The position numbers were made by a program, and so were the translations under genes. Below, one piece after another: positions 16,818 through 27,010 of a stretch of 63,008 nt of DNA. Each line of letters begins with the position of its first letter. Position 1 is the first letter of the stretch. The notes beneath the pieces are model-generated. The model did no database searches. It was not told where the DNA came from and saw nothing but the letters and a program-made list of their open reading frames with translations. Origin of the DNA: Chloroflexota bacterium (GTDB taxonomy: Bacteria; Chloroflexota; Anaerolineae; Aggregatilineales; Phototrophicaceae); the NCBI GenBank assembly GCA_026707225.1, contig JAPOXG010000079.1:1-63008 (forward strand), in the 5' to 3' direction.

Positions 16818-16846
16818 TTGACAGTTTGTGCAACTCGCGTTACACT
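16818..16846 (+). promoter_or_regulatory. Sigma-70-type promoter for sugar importer 1
   Basis: TTGACA at 16818-16823, a 17-base spacer, and TACACT at 16841-16846. It lies in the divergent region between the oxidoreductase operon and the importer and leaves a leader of about 145 bases. The same -35, spacing and -10 recur at 22485-22513. Confidence 0.65.
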
Positions 16847-16995
16847 CGGTCCAGATTGGTACCGTGGCGAAGTAACTTGCCCAAGTATAACCAGCGTACG
16901 GCAAACTGCAAATTGAGTTGCCGCCGCGTTACAATTGTGAAGTAATGGCTGAAATGCCAATTGATTCGTAAATTGTATATCGATAGGAGAATACC

Positions 16996-18378
16996 ATGAA
17001 AGTCTCACGTTTAATTGGCTTGGCAATCGCCGTAATGATGCTCTTGTCACTCGGCTTGGCGCCGACGCTGGCGCAAGATTGCGACGGCGAGGTCATCGAA
17101 CTTGAGTTCATGAATTGGTGGGGCGCCGCCCGTGAGGCGCTGATGGATACGCTCATTGGCCACTTCGAGGCGGAGAACCCATGCATCCGCGTCATTAACC
17201 AAGTTCAGCCTTGGGATAACCGCGCCGAACTGCTCGCCACCGCGGCCGCTAGCAGCAACCCGCCGGGCATCATCATGTCTACGCGCCCTGAGACCTATCA
17301 GTTCGCCATCAGCGGCTTGATCATCCCGATCGACTCCTTCGTCGAGGCGCACGGCACCGACCTCAGTGTCTTCTATGATGGCGAGATTGGTCTGCAATAC
17401 TGGAACGGCGAACTCTACGGCTTGCCGATGCCGACCGCGGGCGGTCTGACAAGTTTGTACATATACAACAAAGACATGCTGCGCGATGCCGGCTTTGACC
17501 CGGAAGCTCCGCCGAAAACCTGGCAAGAGTTGGAAGAGATGTCTGCGGCGATTACCGTTGCCGATCCCATGGGCGTTGATGTCATGGGCACTCAAGTAAT
17601 CGGCATAACGGGCGGCGATGCGTCATTTGTCTCCTGGCTCTATACCAACAATGGCAGGTATTCCTCGGATGATGGCCGCACCTTGCTGTTCAACAGCCCG
17701 GAAGGCATAGAAACGCTTGAGTGGATGGTCAACTTCACCAACAACATAAACGGCGGCGTGGAAAATGTGACAGACTTCTTCCAGGACACCGCCTTTGCCC
17801 AAGGCGATCATCCGTGGTACGACAATCAACTTGCCTTCCTCCGTATCAACACTTCCTTCTATGGTCACTACAACGTGAACGATCCGGAGGGTTATGCCAA
17901 TACGAGCCACTGGGGCACGATGCTGCGGCCATACAACGGAGACAATCCAGACGCTACGCATGCGGGCACAACCGGATACAATTACAGCGGCGCCTGGGCT
18001 TACACGATTCCAGCCGTGCATCCGCCCGAGAAGCAAGAAGCTGCGTTCAAGTTCGCCGAGTTCATCGGTGTCCATCCCTTGGGCGGTTGCGCATTCCTAT
18101 TTGCGCAGAGCCGGCCCTCGCCAGTGAGGGAATGCAACGAGAATCCGGCTTACTACGAAGTCAATCCCACGTGGTCGGTGGTGCTTGAAGGCTTGGCTAC
18201 CGATGTGGCCGTATCGATCACACCGGTTCAAGGACAGCTGGCTGAGATCCTTGCCAACGCTATCGAAGAAGCTCTGTTCGCTGTGAAGTCGCCGGCGGAC
18301 GCGCTGAATGACGCCCATGCCGAGATGCAAGCGCTCCTGGACGAATTCTGGGCCGAGTTCGACGCCGAGAATATGTAA
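16996..18378 (+). CDS. Sugar ABC transporter substrate-binding protein (family 1 type), importer 1
   Basis: The 460-residue protein has a clear Sec signal peptide (LAIAVMMLLSLGLAPTLA, cleavage after about residue 26) and then a periplasmic-binding-protein fold of the carbohydrate uptake 1 type. Recognisable parts are LEFMNWWGAAREALMDTLI near the start and GLPMPTAGGLTSLYIYNKDM near residue 140. There is no lipobox cysteine at the cleavage site, unlike most lipoprotein binding proteins of monoderms. AGGAG at 16985-16989 precedes the ATG. Two permease genes follow; no ATPase gene does. The sugar is unknown. The divergent oxidoreductase operon and the sulfatase after the permeases suggest a modified, possibly sulfated, sugar. 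That is inference. Confidence 0.9.
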   Translation: MKVSRLIGLAIAVMMLLSLGLAPTLAQDCDGEVIELEFMNWWGAAREALMDTLIGHFEAENPCIRVINQVQPWDNRAELLATAAASSNPPGIIMSTRPETYQFAISGLIIPIDSFVEAHGTDLSVFYDGEIGLQYWNGELYGLPMPTAGGLTSLYIYNKDMLRDAGFDPEAPPKTWQELEEMSAAITVADPMGVDVMGTQVIGITGGDASFVSWLYTNNGRYSSDDGRTLLFNSPEGIETLEWMVNFTNNINGGVENVTDFFQDTAFAQGDHPWYDNQLAFLRINTSFYGHYNVNDPEGYANTSHWGTMLRPYNGDNPDATHAGTTGYNYSGAWAYTIPAVHPPEKQEAAFKFAEFIGVHPLGGCAFLFAQSRPSPVRECNENPAYYEVNPTWSVVLEGLATDVAVSITPVQGQLAEILANAIEEALFAVKSPADALNDAHAEMQALLDEFWAEFDAENM

Positions 18379-18403
18379 GTCTGTTCTCCCCCCATCCCCC
18401 GAC

Positions 18404-18450
18404 CCCTTCCCGAAGCGCAGTGCCTACGCGCACCCGCAAGGAGGGAAGGG
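18404..18450. repeat. Pyrimidine-rich hairpin, second repeat family
   Basis: CCCTTCCC (18404-18411) and GGGAAGGG (18443-18450) enclose a loop with GTGCCTACGCGCAC, a variant of the nested-insert core. It lies between binding protein and permease of importer 1. Confidence 0.7.
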
Positions 18451-18481
18451 TAGAACCACTGCGCTCGGGTGAGGATGTAGC

Positions 18482-18534
18482 GAGTCCCTCCCTCTTTATG
18501 GCGCGCGTAGACACAGCGCGTCGGGGAGGGACTC
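18482..18534. repeat. GAGTCCCTCCC hairpin with insert core in the loop
   Basis: GAGTCCCTCCC (18482-18492) and GGGAGGGACTC (18524-18534) form a perfect 11-bp stem. The loop contains GCGTAGACAC, the core of the 36-nt insert, in a short GCGCG/CGCGC-type surround. Confidence 0.75.
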
Positions 18535-18559
18535 AGGGTGGGGGCATGGGAGGAAAGCG

Positions 18560-19531
18560 TTGCAAGCGTCCCTGAAACAACAGCAAACGCAACCTGATAC
18601 TACTTGGAAGCTGCGGCTGCAGGAGTGGTGGTTCCGCAACCGCGCTTTGATCGGCTTCGCGTTCATCTTCCCCTGGTTCGCCGGCTTTATCATCTTTGAC
18701 GCGGCGCCCTTCATCTACAATTTGTATTTGAGCTTCACCGATTATCAGATTGGCACCGTGGGTGTTCCACCCTGGATCGGCCTGGAAAACTACATCGAAA
18801 TCTTCACTGATGACAAGCTGTTCGGCAAGAGCATGTACAATACCGTCTATTACCTGGGCTTCAGCGTGCCCTTGCGCTTGATTTTCGCCTTCTTGATCGC
18901 GCTGATACTGAATCTGCGCGTGCGCGGGATGGAGCTATATCGCACGCTTTTTTATGTGCCATCGGTAGTTCCCCTGGTGGCGGCGACCGTGATATTCGCC
19001 GGATTCCTCAACACGCGCTACGGCTTTCTCAATCAGTTTCTCGTCTTGATTGGCGTCACGCCGGTGCGCTGGCTGTCCTCGCCGGACGCGATAAAGCCGT
19101 CGCTGATTTTGATTAGCTTGTGGGGCTTCGGCGGGCAGATGATCATTTTCCTGGCCGGCTTGCAAAGCATCCCGGATGATCTTTACGAGGCGGCCGCGAT
19201 AGACGGTGGCACCGGCTGGCATCGCCTGATATACATCACCATCCCACTGATGACGCCGACGATATTCTTCAATTTACTCTTGGGTTTGATCGGCGGCTTC
19301 CAGATCTTTGAGCAGGTCTTTATCCTCCTGGACACGAATGGGGGGCCTTTACAGGCTGGACTTGTCTACATGCTGCATGTATACAACAAGGCTTTTCGAG
19401 ACTTTGAATTTGGCTATTCTGCCGCGCTGTCTGTGATATTGTTCCTGATCATCTTTGTGCTGACACTTATGGTCGTCTACACCTCGAATCGCTGGGTGTT
19501 TTACGGGGATGCGCAAGACGATGAGAGTTAA
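18560..19531 (+). CDS. Sugar ABC transporter permease (MalF/UgpA type), importer 1
   Basis: This 323-residue membrane protein has about six helices and the cytoplasmic EAA loop YEAAAIDGGTGWHRL, which contacts the ATPase. The start is a TTG: GGAGG at 18549-18553 lies six bases upstream, and no in-frame ATG is near the first helix (ALIGFAFIFPWFAGFIIFDA). A 181-base spacer with two pyrimidine-rich hairpins separates it from the binding protein, an arrangement that could lower permease expression relative to the binding protein. It pairs with the permease at 19643. The family imports oligosaccharides or glycerol-phosphate compounds; the substrate here is unknown. Confidence 0.9.
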   Translation: MQASLKQQQTQPDTTWKLRLQEWWFRNRALIGFAFIFPWFAGFIIFDAAPFIYNLYLSFTDYQIGTVGVPPWIGLENYIEIFTDDKLFGKSMYNTVYYLGFSVPLRLIFAFLIALILNLRVRGMELYRTLFYVPSVVPLVAATVIFAGFLNTRYGFLNQFLVLIGVTPVRWLSSPDAIKPSLILISLWGFGGQMIIFLAGLQSIPDDLYEAAAIDGGTGWHRLIYITIPLMTPTIFFNLLLGLIGGFQIFEQVFILLDTNGGPLQAGLVYMLHVYNKAFRDFEFGYSAALSVILFLIIFVLTLMVVYTSNRWVFYGDAQDDES

Positions 19532-19572
19532 ATCATCCCCATCCCCGTCCGCCTATGTCTACGCGGCGCAAG

Positions 19573-19619
19573 CCCTTCCCCGACCGCCAGTGTCTACGCG
19601 GCGCATCAAGAGGGAAGGG
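19573..19619. repeat. Pyrimidine-rich hairpin, second copy
   Basis: CCCTTCCC (19573-19580) and GGGAAGGG (19612-19619) enclose GTGTCTACGCGGCGCA. A further TGTCTACGCGGCGCA lies just upstream at 19556-19570. Confidence 0.7.
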
Positions 19620-19642
19620 GAGCGTAGGTTTAGGATGCAGGC

Positions 19643-20497
19643 ATGATTGAAGATCCCAGAACCAAAATGGTTCGCCACATCATCATCTATGCCATCCTCA
19701 CCACAGGCGCGATTGTGATGATGGTGCCGCTGTTCTGGACGGTTTCCACATCATTGAAAACGCGCGACAAGATCACCATTCGCCGGCTGGAGCTTATCCC
19801 GGACCCAGTCGCCTGGGAGAATTATCCCTACCTCTTTGAAGTGCGCCCGATCATGCAATACACGCGTAATACCATGATCATCGTGGTGGCGTCTCTGTTC
19901 GGCGCTTGGGTGCCCTGCACCTTGGCCGGTTACGCTTTCGCCCGTATCCCATTTCCAGGTCGCAATATCTTTTTTGCTATCTTGCTGGCGACCATGATGC
20001 TGCCTTATGTGGTGCGATTAATTCCCTTATTCTTGTTTTTCGATGAGATCGGTTGGACGCGCACCTTTGGTCCATTGATCTTGCCGCGCGTCCTCGGGCA
20101 TAATGCCTTCTATATCTTCTTGTATCGACAGTTTTTCCGCGGCATTCCGGAAGACATATATGACTCGGCGCGGATTGATGGCTGTTCCGAGTTCGGCGTC
20201 TGGTGGCGGATATTCATGCCGATGTCGCGGCCCGTGCTGGCGGCCGTGTCGATCTTCGCCTTTTCCTTCGCCTGGAATGACTTCCTCAATCCGTTGATTT
20301 ACGTGGGCTCGAACAAGGAGCTCTGGACTTTGGCGCTGGGCTTGAATGCCTTGCAGGGCTTTGAGGGCGAGGACAACAGCCTCAACCTGATCATGGTCTT
20401 TTCCATGCTGATGATCATCCCGATGCTGGTCGTCTTCTACTTCGGGCAGAAGCACCTGATCAGCGGCGTAACGGCGCAGGGCAGCCTCAAGGGATGA
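19643..20497 (+). CDS. Sugar ABC transporter permease (MalG/UgpE type), importer 1
   Basis: The 284-residue membrane protein has the MalG-type layout: a first helix near residue 12 (IIIYAILTTGAIVMMVPLFW), a periplasmic loop, and the EAA motif YDSARIDGCSEFGVWW near residue 175. It completes the permease pair of importer 1. A 111-base spacer with a third hairpin separates it from the first permease, so all three importer genes are separated by repeat-bearing gaps. The gene is followed by a hairpin repeat and a sulfatase gene on the same strand. The ATP-hydrolysing subunit must come from elsewhere in the genome. Confidence 0.9.
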   Translation: MIEDPRTKMVRHIIIYAILTTGAIVMMVPLFWTVSTSLKTRDKITIRRLELIPDPVAWENYPYLFEVRPIMQYTRNTMIIVVASLFGAWVPCTLAGYAFARIPFPGRNIFFAILLATMMLPYVVRLIPLFLFFDEIGWTRTFGPLILPRVLGHNAFYIFLYRQFFRGIPEDIYDSARIDGCSEFGVWWRIFMPMSRPVLAAVSIFAFSFAWNDFLNPLIYVGSNKELWTLALGLNALQGFEGEDNSLNLIMVFSMLMIIPMLVVFYFGQKHLISGVTAQGSLKG

Positions 20498-20529
20498 GGT
20501 CTAATCCCGTACAATTTTTGAGATTCGGC

Positions 20530-20555
20530 GGGCGACCTGATAGGTCGCCCCTACA
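20530..20555 (-). repeat. Hairpin repeat copy
   Basis: GGGCGACCT, loop GAT, AGGTCGCCC with a CCTACA flank, between importer 1 and the second sulfatase. Confidence 0.85.
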
Positions 20556-20587
20556 GTTTTCGCAATTGGTGAGACTTGCAGCGGGCG

Positions 20588-22027
20588 ATGTCATATACAG
20601 CGTCTGAAAAACCGAACATCGTCTACATCGTGCTCGACCAGTGGCGCGGCGATTGCCTGGGCATAGCCGACAGCGCCCACCCGGTGATGACGCCGCACTT
20701 CGACCAGATCGCCTACGAAGGCATTTGGCACAACCGCGCCTACGCTGACTGCCCCGTCTGCATGCCGCAGCGCGCAACCATGCTCACCGGTTTCACCGGG
20801 GGGCAGCATGGCATGCCCCACAATTTCATGAGCGGTCCGCGCAGTCCGATTGCCCTTGAGCAGAGCCTGCCATTTCGTCTGACGCGCGAAGCCGGTTATC
20901 AGACCAAGGCGGTCGGCAAAATGCACTTTTTTCCTGAGCGCGCCCGCTTCGGCTTTGAAGACATCAGCCTGCATCCCAACGATTATGTCAATTTCCTTGA
21001 AGAACAGGGATATGGCGGCTTCTATCGCGGGCATGGCTTGGGCGGCAACGAAGTCTATCCGGCGGTCAGCGCCGTGCCGGAGCGGCTGACTCATACCCAT
21101 TGGATTGTCGATGAGGGCATCCGCTTTTTAGAGCGCCGCGATCCCGAATGCCCATTCATGCTCTGGATGGTCTTCGAGGCGCCCCACAGCCCCTTCGATC
21201 CGCCCGAGCCTTTTGATCGCATGTATGATGACTTCGAGATTCCTGAAGCCGTCCTCGGTGATTGGGTGGGGACGGCGGGCGAGCCGATATCGCTCATCGC
21301 CGATCGCGTCGTGCGCAATGCCGACCGCATCTCGCCCCAAGTACTCAAGCGCGCGCGGCGCCACTACTACGGTCAAGTGACGCATATCGATTATCAGTTG
21401 GGGCGACTCTTCGGCGAATTAATGAGCAGAGGGCTCTACGAGAATACCGTCATCGTCATCACCTCCGATCATGGCGAGCACTTGGGCGACCACGGCCTAT
21501 TCGCCAAATCGACGTATTTGGAGTCTTCGGCGCGCGTGCCGATCATCATGCGTCTGCCGCGCGAGCATGGCATTTACAACCGGCGCGTGGATACTCCGGC
21601 GCTGACGGCTGACATCGCGCCGACCCTACTGGAACTGGCTGGTCTGCAGCCGGATGAAGCTATGGATGGCATTTCGCTGCTGCGCCTGCCAGTGGACCGC
21701 GTGATTTACGGCGAATCGCGGGATTCGGTTTTCGCCACCGATGGCTGCTTGAAGTACATCTACTACTTTGCCGGCGGCGTCGAGCAGCTCTTTGACGTCC
21801 GCAGCGACCCCGACGATCGCCATAACTTGGCTGGCAAGCCGGCATACGCGGCGGCGCAGGCGGCGCTGAAGGCGGGCTTGATCGATTGTCTGTGCGCCAA
21901 CGAACGACCCGCTGTGGTTGATGGCGACCTGCTGACAAGCGATATGTCGCTGGATCTTGACGAACTTCGCGCGCGGAATTCGGCGGCTTGGCGGGGACCG
22001 CTGCGCTATGGGCAGGGTTACGGCTAG
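20588..22027 (+). CDS. Sulfatase (type I, formylglycine-dependent), cytoplasmic
   Basis: This 479-residue sulfatase has the signature CMPQR with Cys58 as the residue to be converted to formylglycine. The metal site begins at VLDQWRGD (Asp17, Asp22) and is completed by VITSDHGEHLGDHGL in the second half. There is no signal peptide, so it would desulfate substrates inside the cell after import. The ATG at 20588 gives the standard family N-terminus; a TTG at 20576 in the same frame, with GGTGAG just upstream, is an alternative. It follows importer 1 on the same strand after a hairpin repeat. It is a distant relative of the sulfatase at 7658; both keep the DQWRGD motif near the start. Confidence 0.9.
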   Translation: MSYTASEKPNIVYIVLDQWRGDCLGIADSAHPVMTPHFDQIAYEGIWHNRAYADCPVCMPQRATMLTGFTGGQHGMPHNFMSGPRSPIALEQSLPFRLTREAGYQTKAVGKMHFFPERARFGFEDISLHPNDYVNFLEEQGYGGFYRGHGLGGNEVYPAVSAVPERLTHTHWIVDEGIRFLERRDPECPFMLWMVFEAPHSPFDPPEPFDRMYDDFEIPEAVLGDWVGTAGEPISLIADRVVRNADRISPQVLKRARRHYYGQVTHIDYQLGRLFGELMSRGLYENTVIVITSDHGEHLGDHGLFAKSTYLESSARVPIIMRLPREHGIYNRRVDTPALTADIAPTLLELAGLQPDEAMDGISLLRLPVDRVIYGESRDSVFATDGCLKYIYYFAGGVEQLFDVRSDPDDRHNLAGKPAYAAAQAALKAGLIDCLCANERPAVVDGDLLTSDMSLDLDELRARNSAAWRGPLRYGQGYG

Positions 22028-22040
22028 TCGCGGGGAAGGT

Positions 22041-22424
22041 TCACTGCAACGCCAGGTAATCCCCAAGAATCGTGGTGAATTCGATGATGTTGTCAAAGGG
22101 ATCGCGGCAGAAAAAGCGCGGCCGACCGGGGATCGGTTCAACGTCGTATGGCGCGTAGCCGGCATCGCTGAGCTTGCGGCGCATGACCTGGACGTCGTCC
22201 ACGACCAGACAGAAATGCCGAATCGACGGGTCATTCAGCGGCTCCTCGCGGAAGCAATGCAATTCAGCCTCTTCTCCCAACTTGAACCAGATGACCTCGG
22301 CCGCCTGGATGCTGTTGGGCGCGGGGATCTCTTGCAATCCAAGCAAATCGCCATAGAAGGCGCGCGTGAGCGCCTCGCTGTCCGGTGGTCGTGGTATGCT
22401 GACGTGCTGCAATCGAAAGCTCAT
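22041..22424 (-). CDS. VOC family protein (glyoxalase/bleomycin-resistance fold)
   Basis: The 127-residue protein matches the vicinal-oxygen-chelate fold: two beta-alpha-beta-beta-beta units starting at LQHVSIPRP and RHFCLVVDDV, and ending in DPFDNIIEFT with the usual metal-ligand Glu. Metal ligands are probably His7, a His in the middle strand and the C-terminal Glu. Members are lyases, isomerases, dioxygenases or binding proteins, so the reaction cannot be named. AAGGAA precedes the start on the minus strand (22431-22436). It converges on the sulfatase at 22027 and diverges from the E1 dehydrogenase operon, whose promoter lies in the shared upstream region. Confidence 0.85.
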   Translation of the reverse strand: MSFRLQHVSIPRPPDSEALTRAFYGDLLGLQEIPAPNSIQAAEVIWFKLGEEAELHCFREEPLNDPSIRHFCLVVDDVQVMRRKLSDAGYAPYDVEPIPGRPRFFCRDPFDNIIEFTTILGDYLALQ

Positions 22425-22484
22425 TTCTATTCCTTGCTGTTCATCATCATGAATGCCAACATTCTACCAGAGTCGCGCAGTGTC

Positions 22485-22513
22485 TTGACAGTATCTCGGC
22501 GATAGTCTACACT
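22485..22513 (+). promoter_or_regulatory. Sigma-70-type promoter for the E1/SorC operon
   Basis: TTGACA at 22485-22490, a 17-base spacer and TACACT at 22508-22513. A dyad-like sequence, ACTGTG with a partner CACACGGT, follows within 40 bases and is a candidate site for the SorC regulator encoded in the operon. Confidence 0.65.
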
Positions 22514-22657
22514 GTGGATAATTGTACGACTACTGTGTAAATGCACACGGTGAGTTGTCGATGGCCGAAGTGATCGCCCTAGAAAACGCTATGATCTCCG
22601 CGTCCTCTGCGTTCAAACAGATGCTGGTCGGATAATTGCGCTGCAAGGGAAGGCGTC

Positions 22658-25120
<2,463 letters not shown>

Positions 25121-25122
25121 CC

Positions 25123-26073
25123 GTGATCGACGCCGCGCATCATGAACTGCTGGCGAAAGTCGCCGCCATGTATTATGAGCGGGACATGACGCAGAACGAC
25201 ATCGCCGCCGCGCTGGAATTGTCGCGCGTCAAAATACATCGCCTGTTGAAGGAAGCGCGCGAATCACAAGTGGTGCGCATCTTAATCGATTGGCCCATCA
25301 AGCGCTCGCGGGAGCTGGAGGCGCGGCTCGTCCATCGATTCGGCTTGGAACGAGCGCTGGCGCTGCAAACCGGGGCGACCGACGGGGCGCTGCTGCGGCG
25401 GCAGATTGCGCAATTGGCGGCGCGCTACCTCGAAGGATTGCTGGTCGATGGGGCGTCATTGGCGATCTGTTTCGGCAGCACCACTTATGAGGTCATCAAC
25501 GCCATCCGTCCCGACTTTCAAGCCGATGTCAAAGTCATGCAGGCGACCGGCAGCTTGTCCCACGCGCTGAAGGAGTTCGACAGCTCCGCTTTGACGCGTC
25601 AGTTGGCGCAAAAGCTCGGTGGCGAGGCCTTATACTTGTCTTCGCCGCTGCTGGCTAATAATGCCGAAGCCGCGGCCGTCATCCGCGAGCAGACGGTTGT
25701 GGATCAGGCGCTTGAACAAGTGCGGCGCGCCGATTACGCGCTGGTGGGCATCGGCGATCTGCATCCGGCGATATCGGGTTTCATCCGCGCCGGCGTGGCC
25801 GATGCGGCGCAGCTGCGATCCTATCGCGCGAAAGGCGCTATTGGCGACATGGCTTGGCAGATTTTTGACCGGGGAGGCCAACCCTTCCCCTGCGAGTTGA
25901 ATCAGCGCATTATCGGCGTTACGCTGGATGAGCTGCGCGCAGTGCCGCAGACGATCGCTGTCGCCGGCGGCTTGAACAAGGCGGCTGCCATCGCTGGCGC
26001 AATGAAAAGCGGCGCGATCAATGTGCTCTGCACAGACGAGGCGACCGCAGCCCGCGTATTGGAAAGCGGGTAG
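25123..26073 (+). CDS. SorC/DeoR-family sugar-binding transcriptional regulator
   Basis: The 316-residue protein has an N-terminal helix-turn-helix (MTQNDIAAALELSRVKIHRL, about residues 22-41) and a C-terminal SorC sugar-phosphate-binding domain (VDGASLAICFGSTTYEVI; ALVGIGDLHP; TIAVAGGLNKAAAI near the end). Such proteins are tetrameric regulators released or activated by a phosphorylated sugar or polyol. The start is GTG at 25123, two bases after the E1 stop. Its likely targets are the E1 promoter at 22485-22513, where an imperfect dyad ACTGTG...CACACGGT lies downstream of the -10, and the following sugar-oxidation genes. Placement in the operon suggests autoregulation; the inducer is unknown. 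Confidence 0.9.
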   Translation: MIDAAHHELLAKVAAMYYERDMTQNDIAAALELSRVKIHRLLKEARESQVVRILIDWPIKRSRELEARLVHRFGLERALALQTGATDGALLRRQIAQLAARYLEGLLVDGASLAICFGSTTYEVINAIRPDFQADVKVMQATGSLSHALKEFDSSALTRQLAQKLGGEALYLSSPLLANNAEAAAVIREQTVVDQALEQVRRADYALVGIGDLHPAISGFIRAGVADAAQLRSYRAKGAIGDMAWQIFDRGGQPFPCELNQRIIGVTLDELRAVPQTIAVAGGLNKAAAIAGAMKSGAINVLCTDEATAARVLESG

Positions 26074-26094
26074 GGGCGCCTCGGTGAGTCGCCC
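26070..26094 (+). repeat. Hairpin repeat copy, one mismatch
   Basis: Outer GGGCG/CGCCC, inner CTC/GAG around loop GGT, with one C-T mismatch. It follows the SorC stop directly. Confidence 0.75.
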
Positions 26095-26109
26095 GACGAA
26101 GCGAAAAAA

Positions 26110-26134
26110 TGTAGGGGCGACCCTTGGGTCGCCC
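26110..26134 (+). repeat. Hairpin repeat copy
   Basis: GGGCGACCC, loop TT, GGGTCGCCC: a perfect stem. A partial extra arm, CTGGTCGCCCG, follows within 25 bases. Confidence 0.85.
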
Positions 26135-26175
26135 GCGAGCTACCTGGTCGCCCGCTCTCACAAAGGAGTTCGCCA

Positions 26176-26967
26176 ATGCCAATCGGCGAAGTGACGCAGC
26201 AGGTGAAGATTGCCGCCGGCTTGTTCTGGGCCGATTATGCGGTGCTGGGCGCCCAAGTGCGCGAGTTGGAAGCGGCCGGCGTCGATTGGATTCACATCGA
26301 AGTCCGCGATGGCAAGTATATGGATTTCGCCATGCCGCGCGGGGGCTACGATATCATTGAAGCGACCTGCAACAGCGTCAGCCTCGAGGTGGAGGCGCAA
26401 CTGCAGATGATGCGCCCGAGCTTCAGCGTCTTTGATCAATTGGCCGAACTCGGCGTCAGTCTCATCAGCCTGCCGCTGGAAACGACAAACGAAATGATCT
26501 TCCAGAATATCACTTACATCAAAGAGAAGCTCGGGCTGAAAGTGGGCGTTTGGGCTTGGCAGGGCGTCCCCGCGGTCGCTTTCGAGCAGTTCATTCATCC
26601 TCATGTTGACATCATCGAATACGAAAGCCGCGCGCCTTTCTGGAAGCCGACCAGCGGCGGAAAGAGTCCGCATACTATCGACCCGATCGTGCTCAAAACG
26701 GTGCGCGCCCTGCATCAGATGATCGCCGACGCCGGTCTGGAAGACCGCATCGAACTGATGGAGGATGGTGGCTTGAACAGAGGCAATGTCGGCGAGTTCA
26801 TCGCCGCCGGCATGACGGTGGGCGAGTTTTCGTCGCCGCTGCTTAAGGGTCCCGCGGGCAAGCTAAGGCCGGGCACGGGCGAGATTGGCGCGGCGGTGCG
26901 TCATTTGCGCGATGTCATGCGCGAGGCCAGCAACGAATACCGAAATGAGATGGGACTGGTCAAGTAA
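26176..26967 (+). CDS. Ribulose-phosphate 3-epimerase-like TIM-barrel protein
   Basis: The 263-residue protein resembles D-ribulose-5-phosphate 3-epimerase. It has the usual start (IAAGLFWADYAVLGAQVREL), an altered catalytic strand (IHIEVRDGKYMDF instead of the common DVMDG-type motif) and a phosphate-end segment ELMEDGGLNRGNVGEFIAAG. The altered residues make the substrate uncertain; related TIM barrels include 3-epimerases of other sugar phosphates. A spacer with two hairpin repeats (26070-26134) separates it from the SorC gene, and AAAGGAG precedes the ATG. It fits a pathway feeding pentulose or hexulose phosphates into the HPS/PHI genes further on. Confidence 0.83.
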   Translation: MPIGEVTQQVKIAAGLFWADYAVLGAQVRELEAAGVDWIHIEVRDGKYMDFAMPRGGYDIIEATCNSVSLEVEAQLQMMRPSFSVFDQLAELGVSLISLPLETTNEMIFQNITYIKEKLGLKVGVWAWQGVPAVAFEQFIHPHVDIIEYESRAPFWKPTSGGKSPHTIDPIVLKTVRALHQMIADAGLEDRIELMEDGGLNRGNVGEFIAAGMTVGEFSSPLLKGPAGKLRPGTGEIGAAVRHLRDVMREASNEYRNEMGLVK

Positions 26968-27010
26968 TCCGGTTGCGGTTTGGCGGTGGGGTAGACATAG
27001 GACAATACGT

